A DNA stretch of 64,000 nt from Tenebrio molitor (lineage: Eukaryota > Arthropoda > Insecta > Coleoptera > Tenebrionidae). A program made the translations under genes and the position numbers. Positions 23,560 through 34,859 of this stretch are shown piece after piece. How positions within the stretch are numbered: the first letter of the stretch is position 1; each line of letters begins with the position of its first letter. The notes beneath the pieces were generated by a model. That model worked only from the letters and a program-made list of their open reading frames with translations. It was not told where the DNA came from and did not search any database. The stretch covers positions 20,150,001 to 20,214,000 of the forward strand of contig NC_091047.1 in the NCBI RefSeq assembly GCF_963966145.1. Reading direction: 5' to 3'.

Positions 23560-24221
23560 ATCTAGATATTTATGAAAATCTAGAAATAACAAAAGGTGGA
23601 AGAACGGGCAGCATAGTTGGATTTAAGCAGATATCACTTAAGGTAGTGTAGATTAATTTTAGATTATCGAGGCCTTGATGATGACAGTTTTGCTGTGAAA
23701 ACGTGGGTCAGCTTTAGTTAAATGAAGTATAAATACACTTTACACCAAACAGTATAGGGGAATTAATAAAATGTTATTTCTGGCAACAAATTCTATTTTA
23801 CAATTTTTTTCCAATAAGATAAGTGCAATGGAATCATACCTGCTCCATTGTGCAGTAGTCGTCCACAGATATGAGTCTGACCTAAAGATGGCCAGTAGTT
23901 TTGGCCGAGTCGATGTTGATAATAAGGGAAGTATGTCTGTCAGTGGCGGATCTAGCATGAGCGTACGCAACCCTCTATTTCATATTAATAACCTTCTCGT
24001 TACCTACGCCACTGACAGAATTATAGTGGTAACACCCCCAGGCTCATCTCTGATGATGAACACAACTCTTCCACTAGAAATTCTCAAAATTAAATATTTT
24101 AAAACAATAATTCTTTCCTAAAGTATTTTGTAGATCAACATTATCGTTGGAACCTTGAAAAAGCATCTGCAGTATAATGTTAGCATTCCAAAAAATTAAT
24201 TAGGTTCTAGCAGACTTTACA
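23560..24221. other. Spacer with an unassigned 116-codon frame
   Basis: At 23771-24121 a plus-strand frame includes VSGGSSMSVRNPLF and VVTPPGSSLMMNTTLP. The composition is less AT-driven than most of the window and could reflect an old coding remnant. I recognise no domain, and the opposite strand is also partly open. Confidence 0.3.
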
Positions 24222-25059
24222 TACAGGCTGCTTGATGAAAAACTCCTCAACCCATAACTTTGTTATTTATTACCCGATTTCAATGAATAAAAAAATCAAA
24301 GATATGGTTTTTCAAGCGCTACAAAACAGCCATAAAATGTTTTTTTTTGGCGTTATCTTCAATAGCTAACGATAGTCAACTTTTTTTTTAAATGGACACA
24401 TGGAGTTTTTTAGGCTTGGTCTGGTAAGGTTTTTTTTTCTGGATCTAATGATGTATTGAAAGTTATCATTTGGTTCATAGCTAACTGAAAAAAAAATAAA
24501 ACATTTTTTTGTGGTTCAGCTTATTATAAAATTTTTAAGAGTGCCGTGAAAAACAATCGGAATACAAAGTACGATAAATGTCATCTAAACGTCAGCTTAG
24601 AAGTTTTTTTTTAATTATTATTTATGTTTTCCAAGAAAATGATAATAAAACTCTTCAAGATTGCACCTGAAAATTTTCAAACTCACACTTGACATTTGTT
24701 GCTATTTGTTATCCAATTGTTTTTCACGGCACACTTGAAAATTTCATAATAAACTGAACCACAATTAAAAATTGTTTTATTTTTTTTTTCAGTCAGCTAT
24801 GAACCAAACGATAATTTTTAATACATGGTTAGATTCAGAAAAAAAAAACTTTATCAGACTGAGCCTAAAAAACTACATGTGTCCATTTTAAAAAAAAAAG
24901 TTGACTATCGTAAGCTACTGAAAATAACGCCAAAAAAAAATTATTTTATGGCTGCTTCGTAGCGCATGAAAAACCATATCTTCGGTTTTTTTGTTCATTG
25001 AAATCGGATAATAAATTAAAAAGTTATGGGTTGAGGCGTTTTTTATCAAACAGCCTGTA
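24222..25059. mobile_element. Foldback element, 838 bp with arms of about 340 bp
   Basis: Two long inverted arms, about 24222-24559 and 24715-25059, pair over nearly their full length with scattered mismatches and small indels, leaving a loop of about 155 bp. The left end is TACAGGCTGCTTGATGAAAA and the reverse complement of the right end is TACAGGCTGTTTGATAAAAA. Landmarks such as CCTCAACCCATAACTTT, ATGGACACATG and GTGCCGTGAAAAACAAT recur in order on both arms. TA flanks both CAGG ends. There is no ORF. A transcript through it would form a long hairpin, and the arms have diverged enough to suggest moderate age. Confidence 0.88.
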
Positions 25060-28000
25060 TATTGATTTTTGGTGTTGGAAAACCGTCATGTTTCCAGGAT
25101 CCCCATTTTGATACGCTCTTACATCTAGTATTCTTTGAATCATTCAAAATCAATTCTGTTTTGTGTTATTGAGTTCTTTAATATTTCTGCAAAATTTAAA
25201 AAACATACAATTTACACAATGTACCTTAAATTTTCTTCTATCGTCTTTAGTAAAGAGTCATCACGAAAAATGGAACTACGAATATGTTCTCTGCCATGGT
25301 ACTATTACTACTGTTGTTATGTCTATTAAAACAAGAACTAAATTTTGTTTATTATTTTGTGATGATGATAAGATTACTCTTTTGAAAAAAGTTGTCTTTG
25401 TATTAATTTGAGTTATTGTTTAATTATTATCTTTATCGACCATGTGGAGCAAAGATGCACGTACCAAGCACCGGATGAATTATTTTCCAAGCTGTAACGC
25501 ATCTCCCTCCGCCTCGTCTAAGTACCCTTCCGCCCCAAGAGTGGAACAGCACGCCACTCCCTTTGTGCAGACGGAAAACAATGCGGAAGCTTTTGATCGC
25601 ACGTCTGAGTGTAACAATCAATGTGACGCGTTACACGCCAACTTCCACTCCAAACCGGAATTATTTTAAAACTACACTGCATTCCAAACAATTATTGGGT
25701 TAACCCCGTATTGTGATATATGCCTCACGATTTACACCCCCATTAACTAAAGGTGCACGAGATTTATACGAACAATTTGTACAGAAAATTTAGGGTTGGC
25801 CAATTGTGGAGTTAGCAGGCCGGACCGTGATTCGCCGCTTTCCTCCGGATAAATTTTAACACCTCTTGCTGGCAAAAAATTTGTTAATACATCGTTGGCG
25901 TTTCACGGGGCGCATTAGTATTCCATAACAAAACGTAATAAATCCACAGACGGACGGGCCAGAGGATTAGACACTTACATTTAATATATTCACTGTGTAA
26001 CATATTAGATACAAATTGGCTTGTGTCAAACGCTGGAATTTATAGAAACAAGTTTCTGGTGTTGTAGATTTACGGTGCTAAAATGTAAATTAAACCAAAG
26101 ACCACTAACTAGGTCCCGATAAAAGAACCCGCGTCGGACTATTTTAGTGGATTATCACTTTTGCCTCTAATTTACACTTCACCCATTACGCTAATTTATT
26201 AGCTTAGTACGAATTAGTGCGTGTCTGAACATTATTTCCACCCGTCAGAAGTTACCTCAAAAAAGCTTTGTTTCATAATTAACACCTTGCTCCAATTTTA
26301 ATTATAAAATTAATCAAATTACACTCTAATTTAACAATTCACCGCTCAAGTGTGACTTAATTAACTAAGTCGTTTTATTAATAAAAACGAATTTTATTCG
26401 TCGATTATGTAATTACGTGATTTCGAGTTCACAAGCTTAACAAATTGTGCTTTTTAATCTAGTCGCTGCAATTACGGAACGAGTTGGGCATGCAAATTGA
26501 TTCTGATAGTTTTAATGAGGCCACTGATGCTGCCTTTGCAGTTTTTTCTTATCTTGAAGCAACAACCGCGATAGCGACCCCACCATTACGAAAACATATA
26601 GGGGAACATAAATTTTCCGAACCAATAAATGTTGAACAGATTTACTCCGCGTTGAAGCAACAAATTTGCTTTCCACCAGTGCAAATATTAAAACGGCGAA
26701 AAGATGGCTTTTTTATTGTAATCAGTTTAGCAAATGTTTCGCCATGTTTTACCCCTTCTAGGTGAAGACAACCACAGGAGGAAGAAAGAAATTGGTTGCT
26801 CTTAGATTTATTTGTTTGATTTGTCTTGTTGTTCACCGAGCTTTCTTCACTTTCACTTTTAGTCGTGTGTGCACATATTTAGAAAAAGATGGCAAAGGAT
26901 CAAAGAAATTCCGCCCTCTTAAAGAGAGCAAAGAATCTCCTCTTTATTGCGCCGGCAAGATTCCTGAATAAACTGAAAGGTGGAATCTTGTAACCACCGT
27001 GCGTGGAATTTTTCTGATAAAATTAGACACTTTAAGCAACGACAACAGTAAAAACAACATAGCGCGCTAATAGACGGAAACCAATCCATTTGGATGTCAT
27101 TCCGGGTGAAAATCTCCCCTGCGAATCTCTTCGCGCGTACGACTCTAAAATAAGACATTTGCTAAAATATTTAACATAACTGGATTTCACGTTCTCCCTC
27201 GATCCTAAGGTATATTGGAAATATTTTAGGTAAATAAGAAAAGTTCGGGGCAAATATTAAATTAGTTAACAGAATCAAAACAGGGCGAATTCGATTATGT
27301 AAATTTGATATGGCCTTGTTTTAACTTTACGAAGGCACGTCGAGAATTATCCGCAACACATTTCCGAGACCAGGTGGCTTTTAATGATTAATTTTTTTTT
27401 GGTTCTGTTCTACAAAATGTTTTCTTTGGCAAATGCTTGCGTATAAATATAGGATCATACGAGGAATTCCCTAGTTTAAACTTGAACGATTTATTTGAAT
27501 AAGAGATGTGCAGGAGTAAACACGATGGGGTGGGTAATTAATTAATAAAATATGTAAATATCGCAGTGTGAGATCAAATCGGCGATTCGCGTACGCAACA
27601 CACAACAACAAATATCTCTTTGCTCGCACAGGCCCAAATTTATTGCTTGAATATAAATTCATACTGTTTGCTTCGGATAAGGCATTCCACTCTGTATGCA
27701 CAATACAGTATTATTTTTATTTGCCAGTTTGCATTTTACTTCTAGTGGAGGCTAGTTTTAGGAAAACTGATTTGCTAAAGCAACCCCAAAGTGTTCTTAT
27801 TAAGTTAGGCAAGAAATCGCATGACAAAGCAGGACAAATGTTATTCTCAGTTACATACGAGTATTTTTATAATTCAATAAATTCTTTTACTAAATGAAGC
27901 ATAATGTAGAATTACCTGGAAGGAATTGCCTAGTTATGTACGAGTATCTACAATATTGCTATTGCTCTAATCATAAGCTATTCATATTCAATTGGACACA

Positions 28001-28163
28001 AAACTGATAATGAAATGGGCATACAAAATGTAGTTTAAGCATTGCATTCTAATTCCTGATGAAAATGATGTACATTATTAATACAGTGAAAAAAACAGAG
28101 ACAGATCGAATCCTCGTTAAGGACCATAGAAGTTACATTAAAAATTTGTACACTTCAAAATTA
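25060..28163. other. Non-coding stretch
   Basis: Open frames at 25442-25669 and 26484-26765 match nothing I know. A relatively GC-richer patch lies at about 25440-25640. The interval has several TTAATTAA-like words. No repeats were recognised. Confidence 0.4.
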
Positions 28164-28645
28164 TGCAGGACATTTCACGAGTGATAATGACCCCCGCGGA
28201 ATTGAAAATGCAACCTACAATACATTTCCAAAGTGAATGTGGCTATTTTAAATATCGTATTGTTTTAAAATGAAATTATGAATCCATGATGGTTTAGCTT
28301 CCAATTATTTTAGTTGTCACAACTGACATTTATGAAAAAGTAAATATACGACGATTAAAATGTATTCGAACGATGAGAAAACAGACATGATTCTGATTTA
28401 TGGCGAATGTAATAAAAATGCTTTGCATTTGCGCGTTTACGCAGACAATAAACATTTTCCCAAAAACTCTTCGTTTTTTCACAATTTCGTTTAACCAAGC
28501 GAATGACGTTTATGTCAAAACTTACGAAACTACACAGCTAACTATGTTTTATTTTTCAAATCAAAAAACAAATATCCGCGTTAACTTTGCAAATGTATTG
28601 TGGGTTGCATTTTCACTTCCTTGCTAAATTTACCATTACTGACAA
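28164..28645. mobile_element. Larger member of the CACGAG MITE family, about 480 bp
   Basis: The left arm (28164-28245) holds TTTCACGAGTGATAATG and then GAAAATGCAACCTACAATAC. The right arm (about 28580-28645) mirrors it: the reverse complement carries GTGAAAATGCAACCCACAAT followed by ACATTTGCAAAGT. The left end also matches the 156-bp MITE at 13341-13496 (CACGAGT-ATAATG and GCAACC-ACAATACAT). The extra interior is non-coding. The right limit is approximate because the outermost bases have diverged. Confidence 0.6.
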
Positions 28646-29560
28646 ACAAAAGCAAATGACGTTTAAATGGAAGAAAAATCCCTGATATAACATAACGCCA
28701 TTTCATTCTTATTCCGTAGTAATTGTCACATATTTTTTGTTATTCTTATTGTAGATTGAGATTATAAATCAATGAATTATTACTTCTGTAATACACATAC
28801 TCGTACATTATCACGAAAAACAGAATTATTACATGTGACACTTTAAAAAAAAACATTTGCTCAATGCCACATGAAAGTAAATATTTATAGTTACGGCATA
28901 ATCCTTGAAAAAAATTGTCTTGTGTTTCTTGAGGGTAGCGCTTAGTTGGCCAAAGAATCACTCTCTAAATCCCAATTAACCTGAATCCGTTGTGCTTAGT
29001 TAACGAATAAATGAGAAAATAGAGAAACTGTCTGTTTTCTTTCAAGAAATATTCGTTCTGATAAAAAGCATATTGTTCTTAAAACTTGGAAAAAAAAATT
29101 GTATGATAATTTATAAATTGTTAAATAGAAATATTTAGCAGCTCAGATAAGAAATATTTAAGCCACTGTTTCATTTTTAAGTTACGTTGAATAGAAAGTA
29201 AATACTAGTTTTATGTTCTACGTGAAACTGTACAATGAGCGCCAGAAGCTTGGAATAATGGAATATTTTCTCTATTCCGTTGAGCTTTTCGAAGGTAACT
29301 CGGACAGGAGAATTTTTTTAATCTTGCAATTATTTTAGTTTTTCTGCCCTTTTCCGTTATTCAATAATTGTGATTTATTTGTTTGTACAGTGTATAATCT
29401 TTGAATTGATGGTTTATGAGAAGAAGAATGACAAGAGAAGAAGTGAAATTTCAGTTTTATACCGAAATTTCTACAAATAGTAATTTATTTAATAAAAAAA
29501 AATGATACGTGGTTAAAGTTCGATATTTCGTAATATTGATATCAACAAAGAAAAATAGCA
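28646..29560. other. Non-coding spacer
   Basis: AT-rich DNA without recognised features. Confidence 0.4.
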
Positions 29561-29576
29561 AATTAAAAAACGTTCA

Positions 29577-29807
29577 TTGTGTTTGATACTAAAAAGCTTC
29601 CAAATCAACGAAAATTTAAGGATTGGTAGAAAGGGTTCTATCGAGTGGTCTGCGCAATCTCCCGATCTCACACTGTTAGATTTTTTATGGGATCATATTA
29701 TACAGGATGTATCTAAAATACGTGTGTTAATTTTAACCAGTAGAAGAATTCGCCAATTTATGAAATTTTTTTCTATAACATTTTTACGAAAAAGTATTAC
29801 AAATTGA
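29577..29807 (+). pseudogene. Tc1/mariner-type transposase C-terminal remnant
   Basis: The frame contains LRIGRKGSIEWSAQSPDLT followed by LLDFLWDHI. This matches the IS630/Tc1/mariner-superfamily block GRGGPI-WP-RSPDLTPLDFFLWG, including the third catalytic Asp (GAT at 29664-29666). The upstream catalytic residues are missing and one Phe of the DFFLW motif is absent. The family seems different from the mariner fossil at 6690-7221. A short relic, with no terminal repeats found. Confidence 0.7.
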
Positions 29808-29810
29808 TTT

Positions 29811-32455
29811 AAAATTTGGAAAAATTAGCCATCAAGTATATACCTACCTGCCTATAGGTAAGGACGAAAATTTTCTGTTGTGATATAAACGGAGCTTTGT
29901 AAAAAAAGTTACATTGTTATAGAAAAATGTAAATAAGTAAATCTTTTCTTATTTGATATTATTTTAATATGTTGTTGTAGCTTGTTGATATGAAAATGAT
30001 TTAACTAATATTAAAATATCGAAACTGAGCCATGTGGTTATCATTTTCTTGTTGAAGAAATTATTTTTTGCGGTGTTAAGTTGGAATTTCACTGCCACCG
30101 TGTTTTCATATTTAAAAATTAATAGCTCGGGAACCATCAGTACAAGGGGACCTGTACATAACTCAAAATTTAATAATCTCGGAAAATCTGTCAAAAGAAT
30201 TAGGGGATGCCATTAAAAAAATTACAATGACGTCATTGCGCGGAAACGTAAAGGGTTGGAAAAATGAAAATTATCGGAACATTTTTCATTTAAAAAATTA
30301 AAATTGACCTCTACGAGTTCTTTCGAAAAGCGCAGGGAAGAAGAAAATATGTATTTCCACTATTCCCAACTTTTCAAGCTCACTGTATTTAGACCACTTA
30401 CAATTTGGGGTTAGAAGCTTTAAGGAACATAATTTTTGTTGTTTTTTCCTACGTCTGGGAATAGTCACAACGTAAAATCATTAAAAAGTAAAATCTGTAA
30501 TCGCAAAGTATGTATTATAATGGTTTGTTGAAAGACGAGTTTAGATATACAGATGTCCTTCACTGTATATTTTTTGTAGATTTGTCCACAAGGCGTAAAA
30601 CTACTGCTCGCTTGAGCATACTGTGAACTACATCGACTCATCCTCAAGGATCATGTCGTGTCTATGACATTAAGTGGTTTTAATTCCTCAGTTATGCAAG
30701 GATAACAAGATTATAAAGCTACGAATCTCGTCACATTTTATATTAGCTGGCAAATTCTAGTCAAAGGATCCATCTTATGTATATCCTATTCCTTTAATTT
30801 AGTTAGTTGGTTCATTTTCTGGTATACAATTAGGTACACAATACAGCACAATTTTGTAAAATTATTTCGAAATGTTGGTTTTAGCTATTTATTTCTTTAG
30901 TATGAGCCAAATCCGACTCTTCTGAAGTCCTAAGAATAAAGAAATATTTCCTACAAGGTGTACTGTCGATAAATATCCCTATCATATTTGATAAGGTAGA
31001 CACAGTTCAGCAGACTGTGGAGAAGGAGTAGGTTTGATAAAAGGGTCATTAAAATAAGTTTAATTGAGTTGTTTTGCAGCTCCTTCTAAAAGTGTTGAAC
31101 AATCAAACCTTGCTCTTTAATCAATACTATGCATGCATGTACTGATGCTACATTTCGAAGTAAAATACATATTTAAAAATTGTTAGGACCTCGATTTCAC
31201 TTCATCTCAGCATGAGATCCATCGTTTTAATATTTAGACTTAGGATATCAATCCAGATAATCTCATTATGTCTTACTGCCTAGAATCGGAACTCGAACTT
31301 AAACAGAATTAATTATTCCTGTGCTAATTACTCTACAAATAATTAATGGCCCTCTTAATGATGCGCTTAATTTAAGGAAACGAATAAAACGCTCAAATAT
31401 TTAAAAGAAGGACGTCTGTGTTTTTCCAAACTGAGAGAAAGCTTGTTAAATCCATCACACCTTGCCTAGTCCAACAATTAATCTCGTCTTCCCGTCGATC
31501 TATCCTCCGAAAAAATCCCCGCCGCCATTTTTGCAATTTTCAATTAGGCGAGCGCCTTCCCGAAAATGTTCAGAATGTATCATGAGAAAAGGGATAAACG
31601 CAGATAAAACCGGGCGAGGATTGTAGGTCGCACGCTCTTACGTGGGGTAACTGAGACAGTTTCTCAATTCGTGAAGTGACAAATAGTGGAAATCCCGGTT
31701 GCAGACTGTAGCAAATTTAGAAACGCTACTCTGCATCGCCATATGTGTCGTATTCACGGAGGATACGTCCTCCTCGTAGGCGTTTGCAAGCTACGCGAAT
31801 CTCGACGTCCTTGCTGAAATTTTATGACCTTGCTTTTCTCATCCTGGAACATATATCCTTACAAGCGACATGTGCGATGTGTGTAAAGGAATCACTGTTC
31901 CGGATTTGCAGAATCGAAACTTTTCCAGCCCTGTGTAAGGCTGTTTACGACGAATTCCAAAGGATATACACGATGTTTTATTGCTATCTGATTACCTCAT
32001 ACATATTTTAATACGTTCGTTTTTATTTGCTTAACCGGAATAAAACACCCGTTGTTACTTTACAACACCACCATATTGAATACATGGTAATGGATGAGCT
32101 TCAATATACCACAATACATAATTCAGAACCTGCTACCATAATCAACAATATACAAAGATAATTTTTGAATATCATGACGTCTCATCAAAATTTACTTACG
32201 ATATTCGAAACCGACATTTATTACTCTGGTTCAACATATTTTGTAATGTGATAATGTTGCGAGAAAAAGTATTCACAGGTATTTAAAAAATCTTATTTAT
32301 TATGCTAGGACATTCCGTAAGCATGTTAAATTAGACAACAAGATGTAAGGATCATCTGATACCACTGGTAAATTATGTTCATGATGAGTTGTCGACAGTT
32401 CTTTATAAATTACAAAACAAACATCAGAACAAGAGATCAACGATAACAACGACAT
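29811..32455. other. Non-coding stretch
   Basis: No genes or long repeats were recognised. A somewhat GC-richer patch at about 31480-31640 contains CCCGCCGCCATTTTTGC and could be regulatory, without other support. Confidence 0.4.
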
Positions 32456-32570
32456 GGCGACTCTACTGTCTTACACCGTTGATTTATTATTCTATCGGAG
32501 AAGCTAAGCAACGTCGGTTGCGGTTAATATTTGGACGGGTGGCCTCCGAAAAATCGCGCACCGTTGCTGC
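32456..32570 (+). ncRNA. 5S-rRNA-like sequence (SINE head or pseudogene)
   Basis: About 115 bp resembles the full length of animal 5S rRNA. The strongest part is AAGCTAAGCAACGTCGGTTG followed by CGGTTAATATTTGGACGGGT, which is the internal control region (box A, intermediate element, box C). Looser matches extend to both ends: TACACCGTTGA upstream and GCACCGTTGCTG downstream. A run of six T follows at about 32579. Divergence is too high for a working 5S gene. It is either a 5S pseudogene or the promoter head of a 5S-derived (SINE3-type) SINE; two more copies in this window favour the latter. Confidence 0.6.
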
Positions 32571-32579
32571 TTTATCGCT

Positions 32580-33498
32580 TTTTTATTTAATAGAAATATC
32601 GGTAAACATCACTAGACTCGGCCTCGATGCTGTGTTCCTTTTTTATGATTCCACTTTTAATAGAAATGCGAATATAACGTCCCAAGTTTAAATATCTTTG
32701 GCGATATTTTTTACAAAGGGTATGAATTCCGAGCCCGTTGTTAAAATGATGACCCTCATTGCGCTCCATTTAGATTAGACCACAATAAACCCGAAACATG
32801 TCCACTAATGAACCATAAAGAATTCCGAATAACACGGCTCGCGTGTGCACATAGAATTTTTTTTCTAGATACTAGATTGAAATTTCGTATTTCGTTGTAA
32901 TTATGCAAATAGAAGTGGGAGCCAGCTAATGATCTAGATGTTTATTATTTTTTTAACGTGTCGGTCGTCAGGTTAAATAAGGCAGCGCTATTCGGTGTAA
33001 ATTTAATCTGCGAAAGTCCATGTGGCGTTTGTGTTGCGGAAATGCGAGCAGAGTCCATTCATTAAAATTCTTTCCTGTTCGAGTCCGATGTCTGATGTCC
33101 ATTAAGAAGGCGGCGGCGGCGAGGTGGACTTCGAATGTGCTGCCGCTACTGTGTAGCAGTTTACAGTCGTTAAGAGCACGCAACCGCCAACACGCGATTC
33201 AGATAAAATGGATAACGGTGCAGGAGAAGAAATAATTTTCACTTTTATTCTATAAAGAAACGCTTTCATGAAACATTCGTCGGGTGAAAAATATGGACTG
33301 CGAGATTATAAAAGGCCACGGGACAACCGGAATAAAGCTAAGATAATCAAAGAACCATAAATTGTGACAACAGAAGAAATAGCGAAAAAGAACACAAGCG
33401 GCTGGTTTGGCTCCAAAGCGAAAAAAACTCAATTTATTGTCGCATTTAATCAAACGACGATTTAAAAACACTGCAAGAAACATCTACAAGTGCAATTG
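32580..33498. other. Spacer with a GGC-repeat patch
   Basis: Non-coding. A GC-richer stretch near 33090-33180 contains a short GGCGGCGGCGGCG run. If the 5S-like head belongs to a SINE, its body would lie at the left end of this block. Confidence 0.35.
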
Positions 33499-33685
33499 TA
33501 GAGGTGTTGGATTTTCTCATGGGCTATGAGGCGTAAAGGACGAATATCGGTCTCAAATAGGCGCTACAAAAAGTGTTCCTCGCTAAAGTCGCCGACGTTT
33601 TCAGTTTTCATTGACAGATTTTTCACTGATTTATCGCTCCGCCTTCGTGCAAGGTCACAGCCCATGAGAGAATCCAACACCTCTA
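33499..33685. mobile_element. MITE, 187 bp, TAGAGGTGTTGG ends
   Basis: 27-bp terminal inverted repeats at 33499-33525 and 33659-33685 differ at one position; both begin TAGAGGTGTTGGATT read inward and end at CATGGGCT. The interior is non-coding. The TA at the outer edge may be part of a TA target. The only copy of its family that I noticed here. Confidence 0.82.
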
Positions 33686-33689
33686 AAAA

Positions 33690-34575
33690 AAGCATACCCG
33701 TGACAGTATCAGAAAGGAGAAGATTTCTTCTGAGTTTGAAACTGCAACCAAGCAGAAGTAGACTTACCTGTAACAAAATATACACATTAAAAAATAAATT
33801 CGTGGCTAAATATAAGTGCTTAAAAGTCATAATGGAAATCATTGACGTTAAGCTTGTTTGTGTGTCTGTTTACAAAAGTGTTTCATATTTGAAAAAAGCG
33901 CAGCTGTCTTGAGACCTTGTGGCAGTTACGACTGATGTTTTTTTACGAAACGACTTTACTTCTCATTTTTACTATGCGCAAAATTAGATACGGCCCACAC
34001 CTATTTACGAAAATGCGTCGAAATATTACTCCCTTGTTATTGTATTAAGTTTTTACGGCTGTATATAAAAACCTCCATATTTCATAACATATTTATAAAA
34101 TTATAGGCCGACATAAAAACGGTAGCGCCACCTTTGGCGACAACGTATCAAACTCGAGAAACGCAAGAATCGTAAGGGCGTAAAAAAGTTATAAAACAAT
34201 ATACTATCAATATTTTATAACCTAGCTCACGGTGTAGCAGCTTACAAGCTCTAAGCTCATTATGTTTTATTGGAGGTCGTCATTATCATTCCCATCTTAT
34301 CAGCGTGTTTTGGATAGGCTTATTCAACATTTACAAGCAATGGTAACGTGTTTTATGGTTTATCCCACATAAAATTGAAATCGATGAGAGAATATCGATA
34401 AAAGGTACAGCGTATGTTTTTCAGATACGGGGACCGAATTCTCACACCCAAACGTGCTTTGGTAAACGAACATGACCACGAAAAATACTTAACTGATGAA
34501 TGAAAAGTATTTAAATACATTTTTTTCTTCGTCCTCTCTACTTACTTGTTCTTCCGCCTGCCAGCATGCTACTCA
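33690..34575. other. Non-coding spacer
   Basis: No recognised feature. The open frame at 33526-33912 overlaps the MITE and is not taken as a gene. Confidence 0.4.
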
Positions 34576-34738
34576 AATAGCCCGACGGCATATATCTCAT
34601 CGTACTCATGAGTAAATGAGGTACCATCAACACAATTCTCGTTGAAATCGGTTCAGTACTTACCACAAGGGTGTACGAACATACAAAGAAACATACATTA
34701 CACCCAAACTCATTATCTCTTTGTTCTTTTCTATAGGC
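34576..34738 (+). repeat. LINE/SINE 3'-end repeat, copy 1
   Basis: Shares with 38705-38872 and 47078-47224 a block running ATAAATGAG-like sequence, then GTTGAAATCGGTTCAGTA, then ACGAACATACAAAGAAACAT. The GAAATCGGTTCAGTA and GAACATACA words are familiar from the 3' ends of insect LINEs (CR1/L2/Jockey type) and SINEs that share their tails. All three copies are on the plus strand. Confidence 0.62.
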
Positions 34739-34748
34739 GGATAAAATG

Positions 34749-34853
34749 CAGGGTTATTATACATAGATGTTTGTAAGATGGTAGTTGGCGTAGAAAACCA
34801 CACACATTTTGGATGTGCCGCTAGCCTCGTAACAAACATTTATAATAACCCTG
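34749..34853. mobile_element. MITE, 105 bp, CAGGGTTATTATA ends
   Basis: The left end CAGGGTTATTATACATAGAT pairs with the right end, whose reverse complement reads CAGGGTTATTATAAATGTTT; both arms share ATGTTTGT. The right end is followed by TA. Non-coding. Its right end recurs alone at 6232-6250. It sits ten bases after the LINE-tail repeat. Confidence 0.72.
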
Positions 34854-34859
34854 TATAAT

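Noticed and set aside
26484..26765. 93-codon plus-strand frame as a host gene
   Set aside because: No recognisable domain, signal or exon structure, and the reverse strand is open as well.
32456..32570. Functional 5S rRNA gene
   Set aside because: There are too many differences from conserved 5S positions and the ends pair poorly; all three copies are diverged and dispersed rather than in a tandem array.
33526..33912. 128-codon plus-strand frame
   Set aside because: It starts inside the 187-bp MITE and runs through its inverted repeat, so it is a chance frame over non-coding element DNA.
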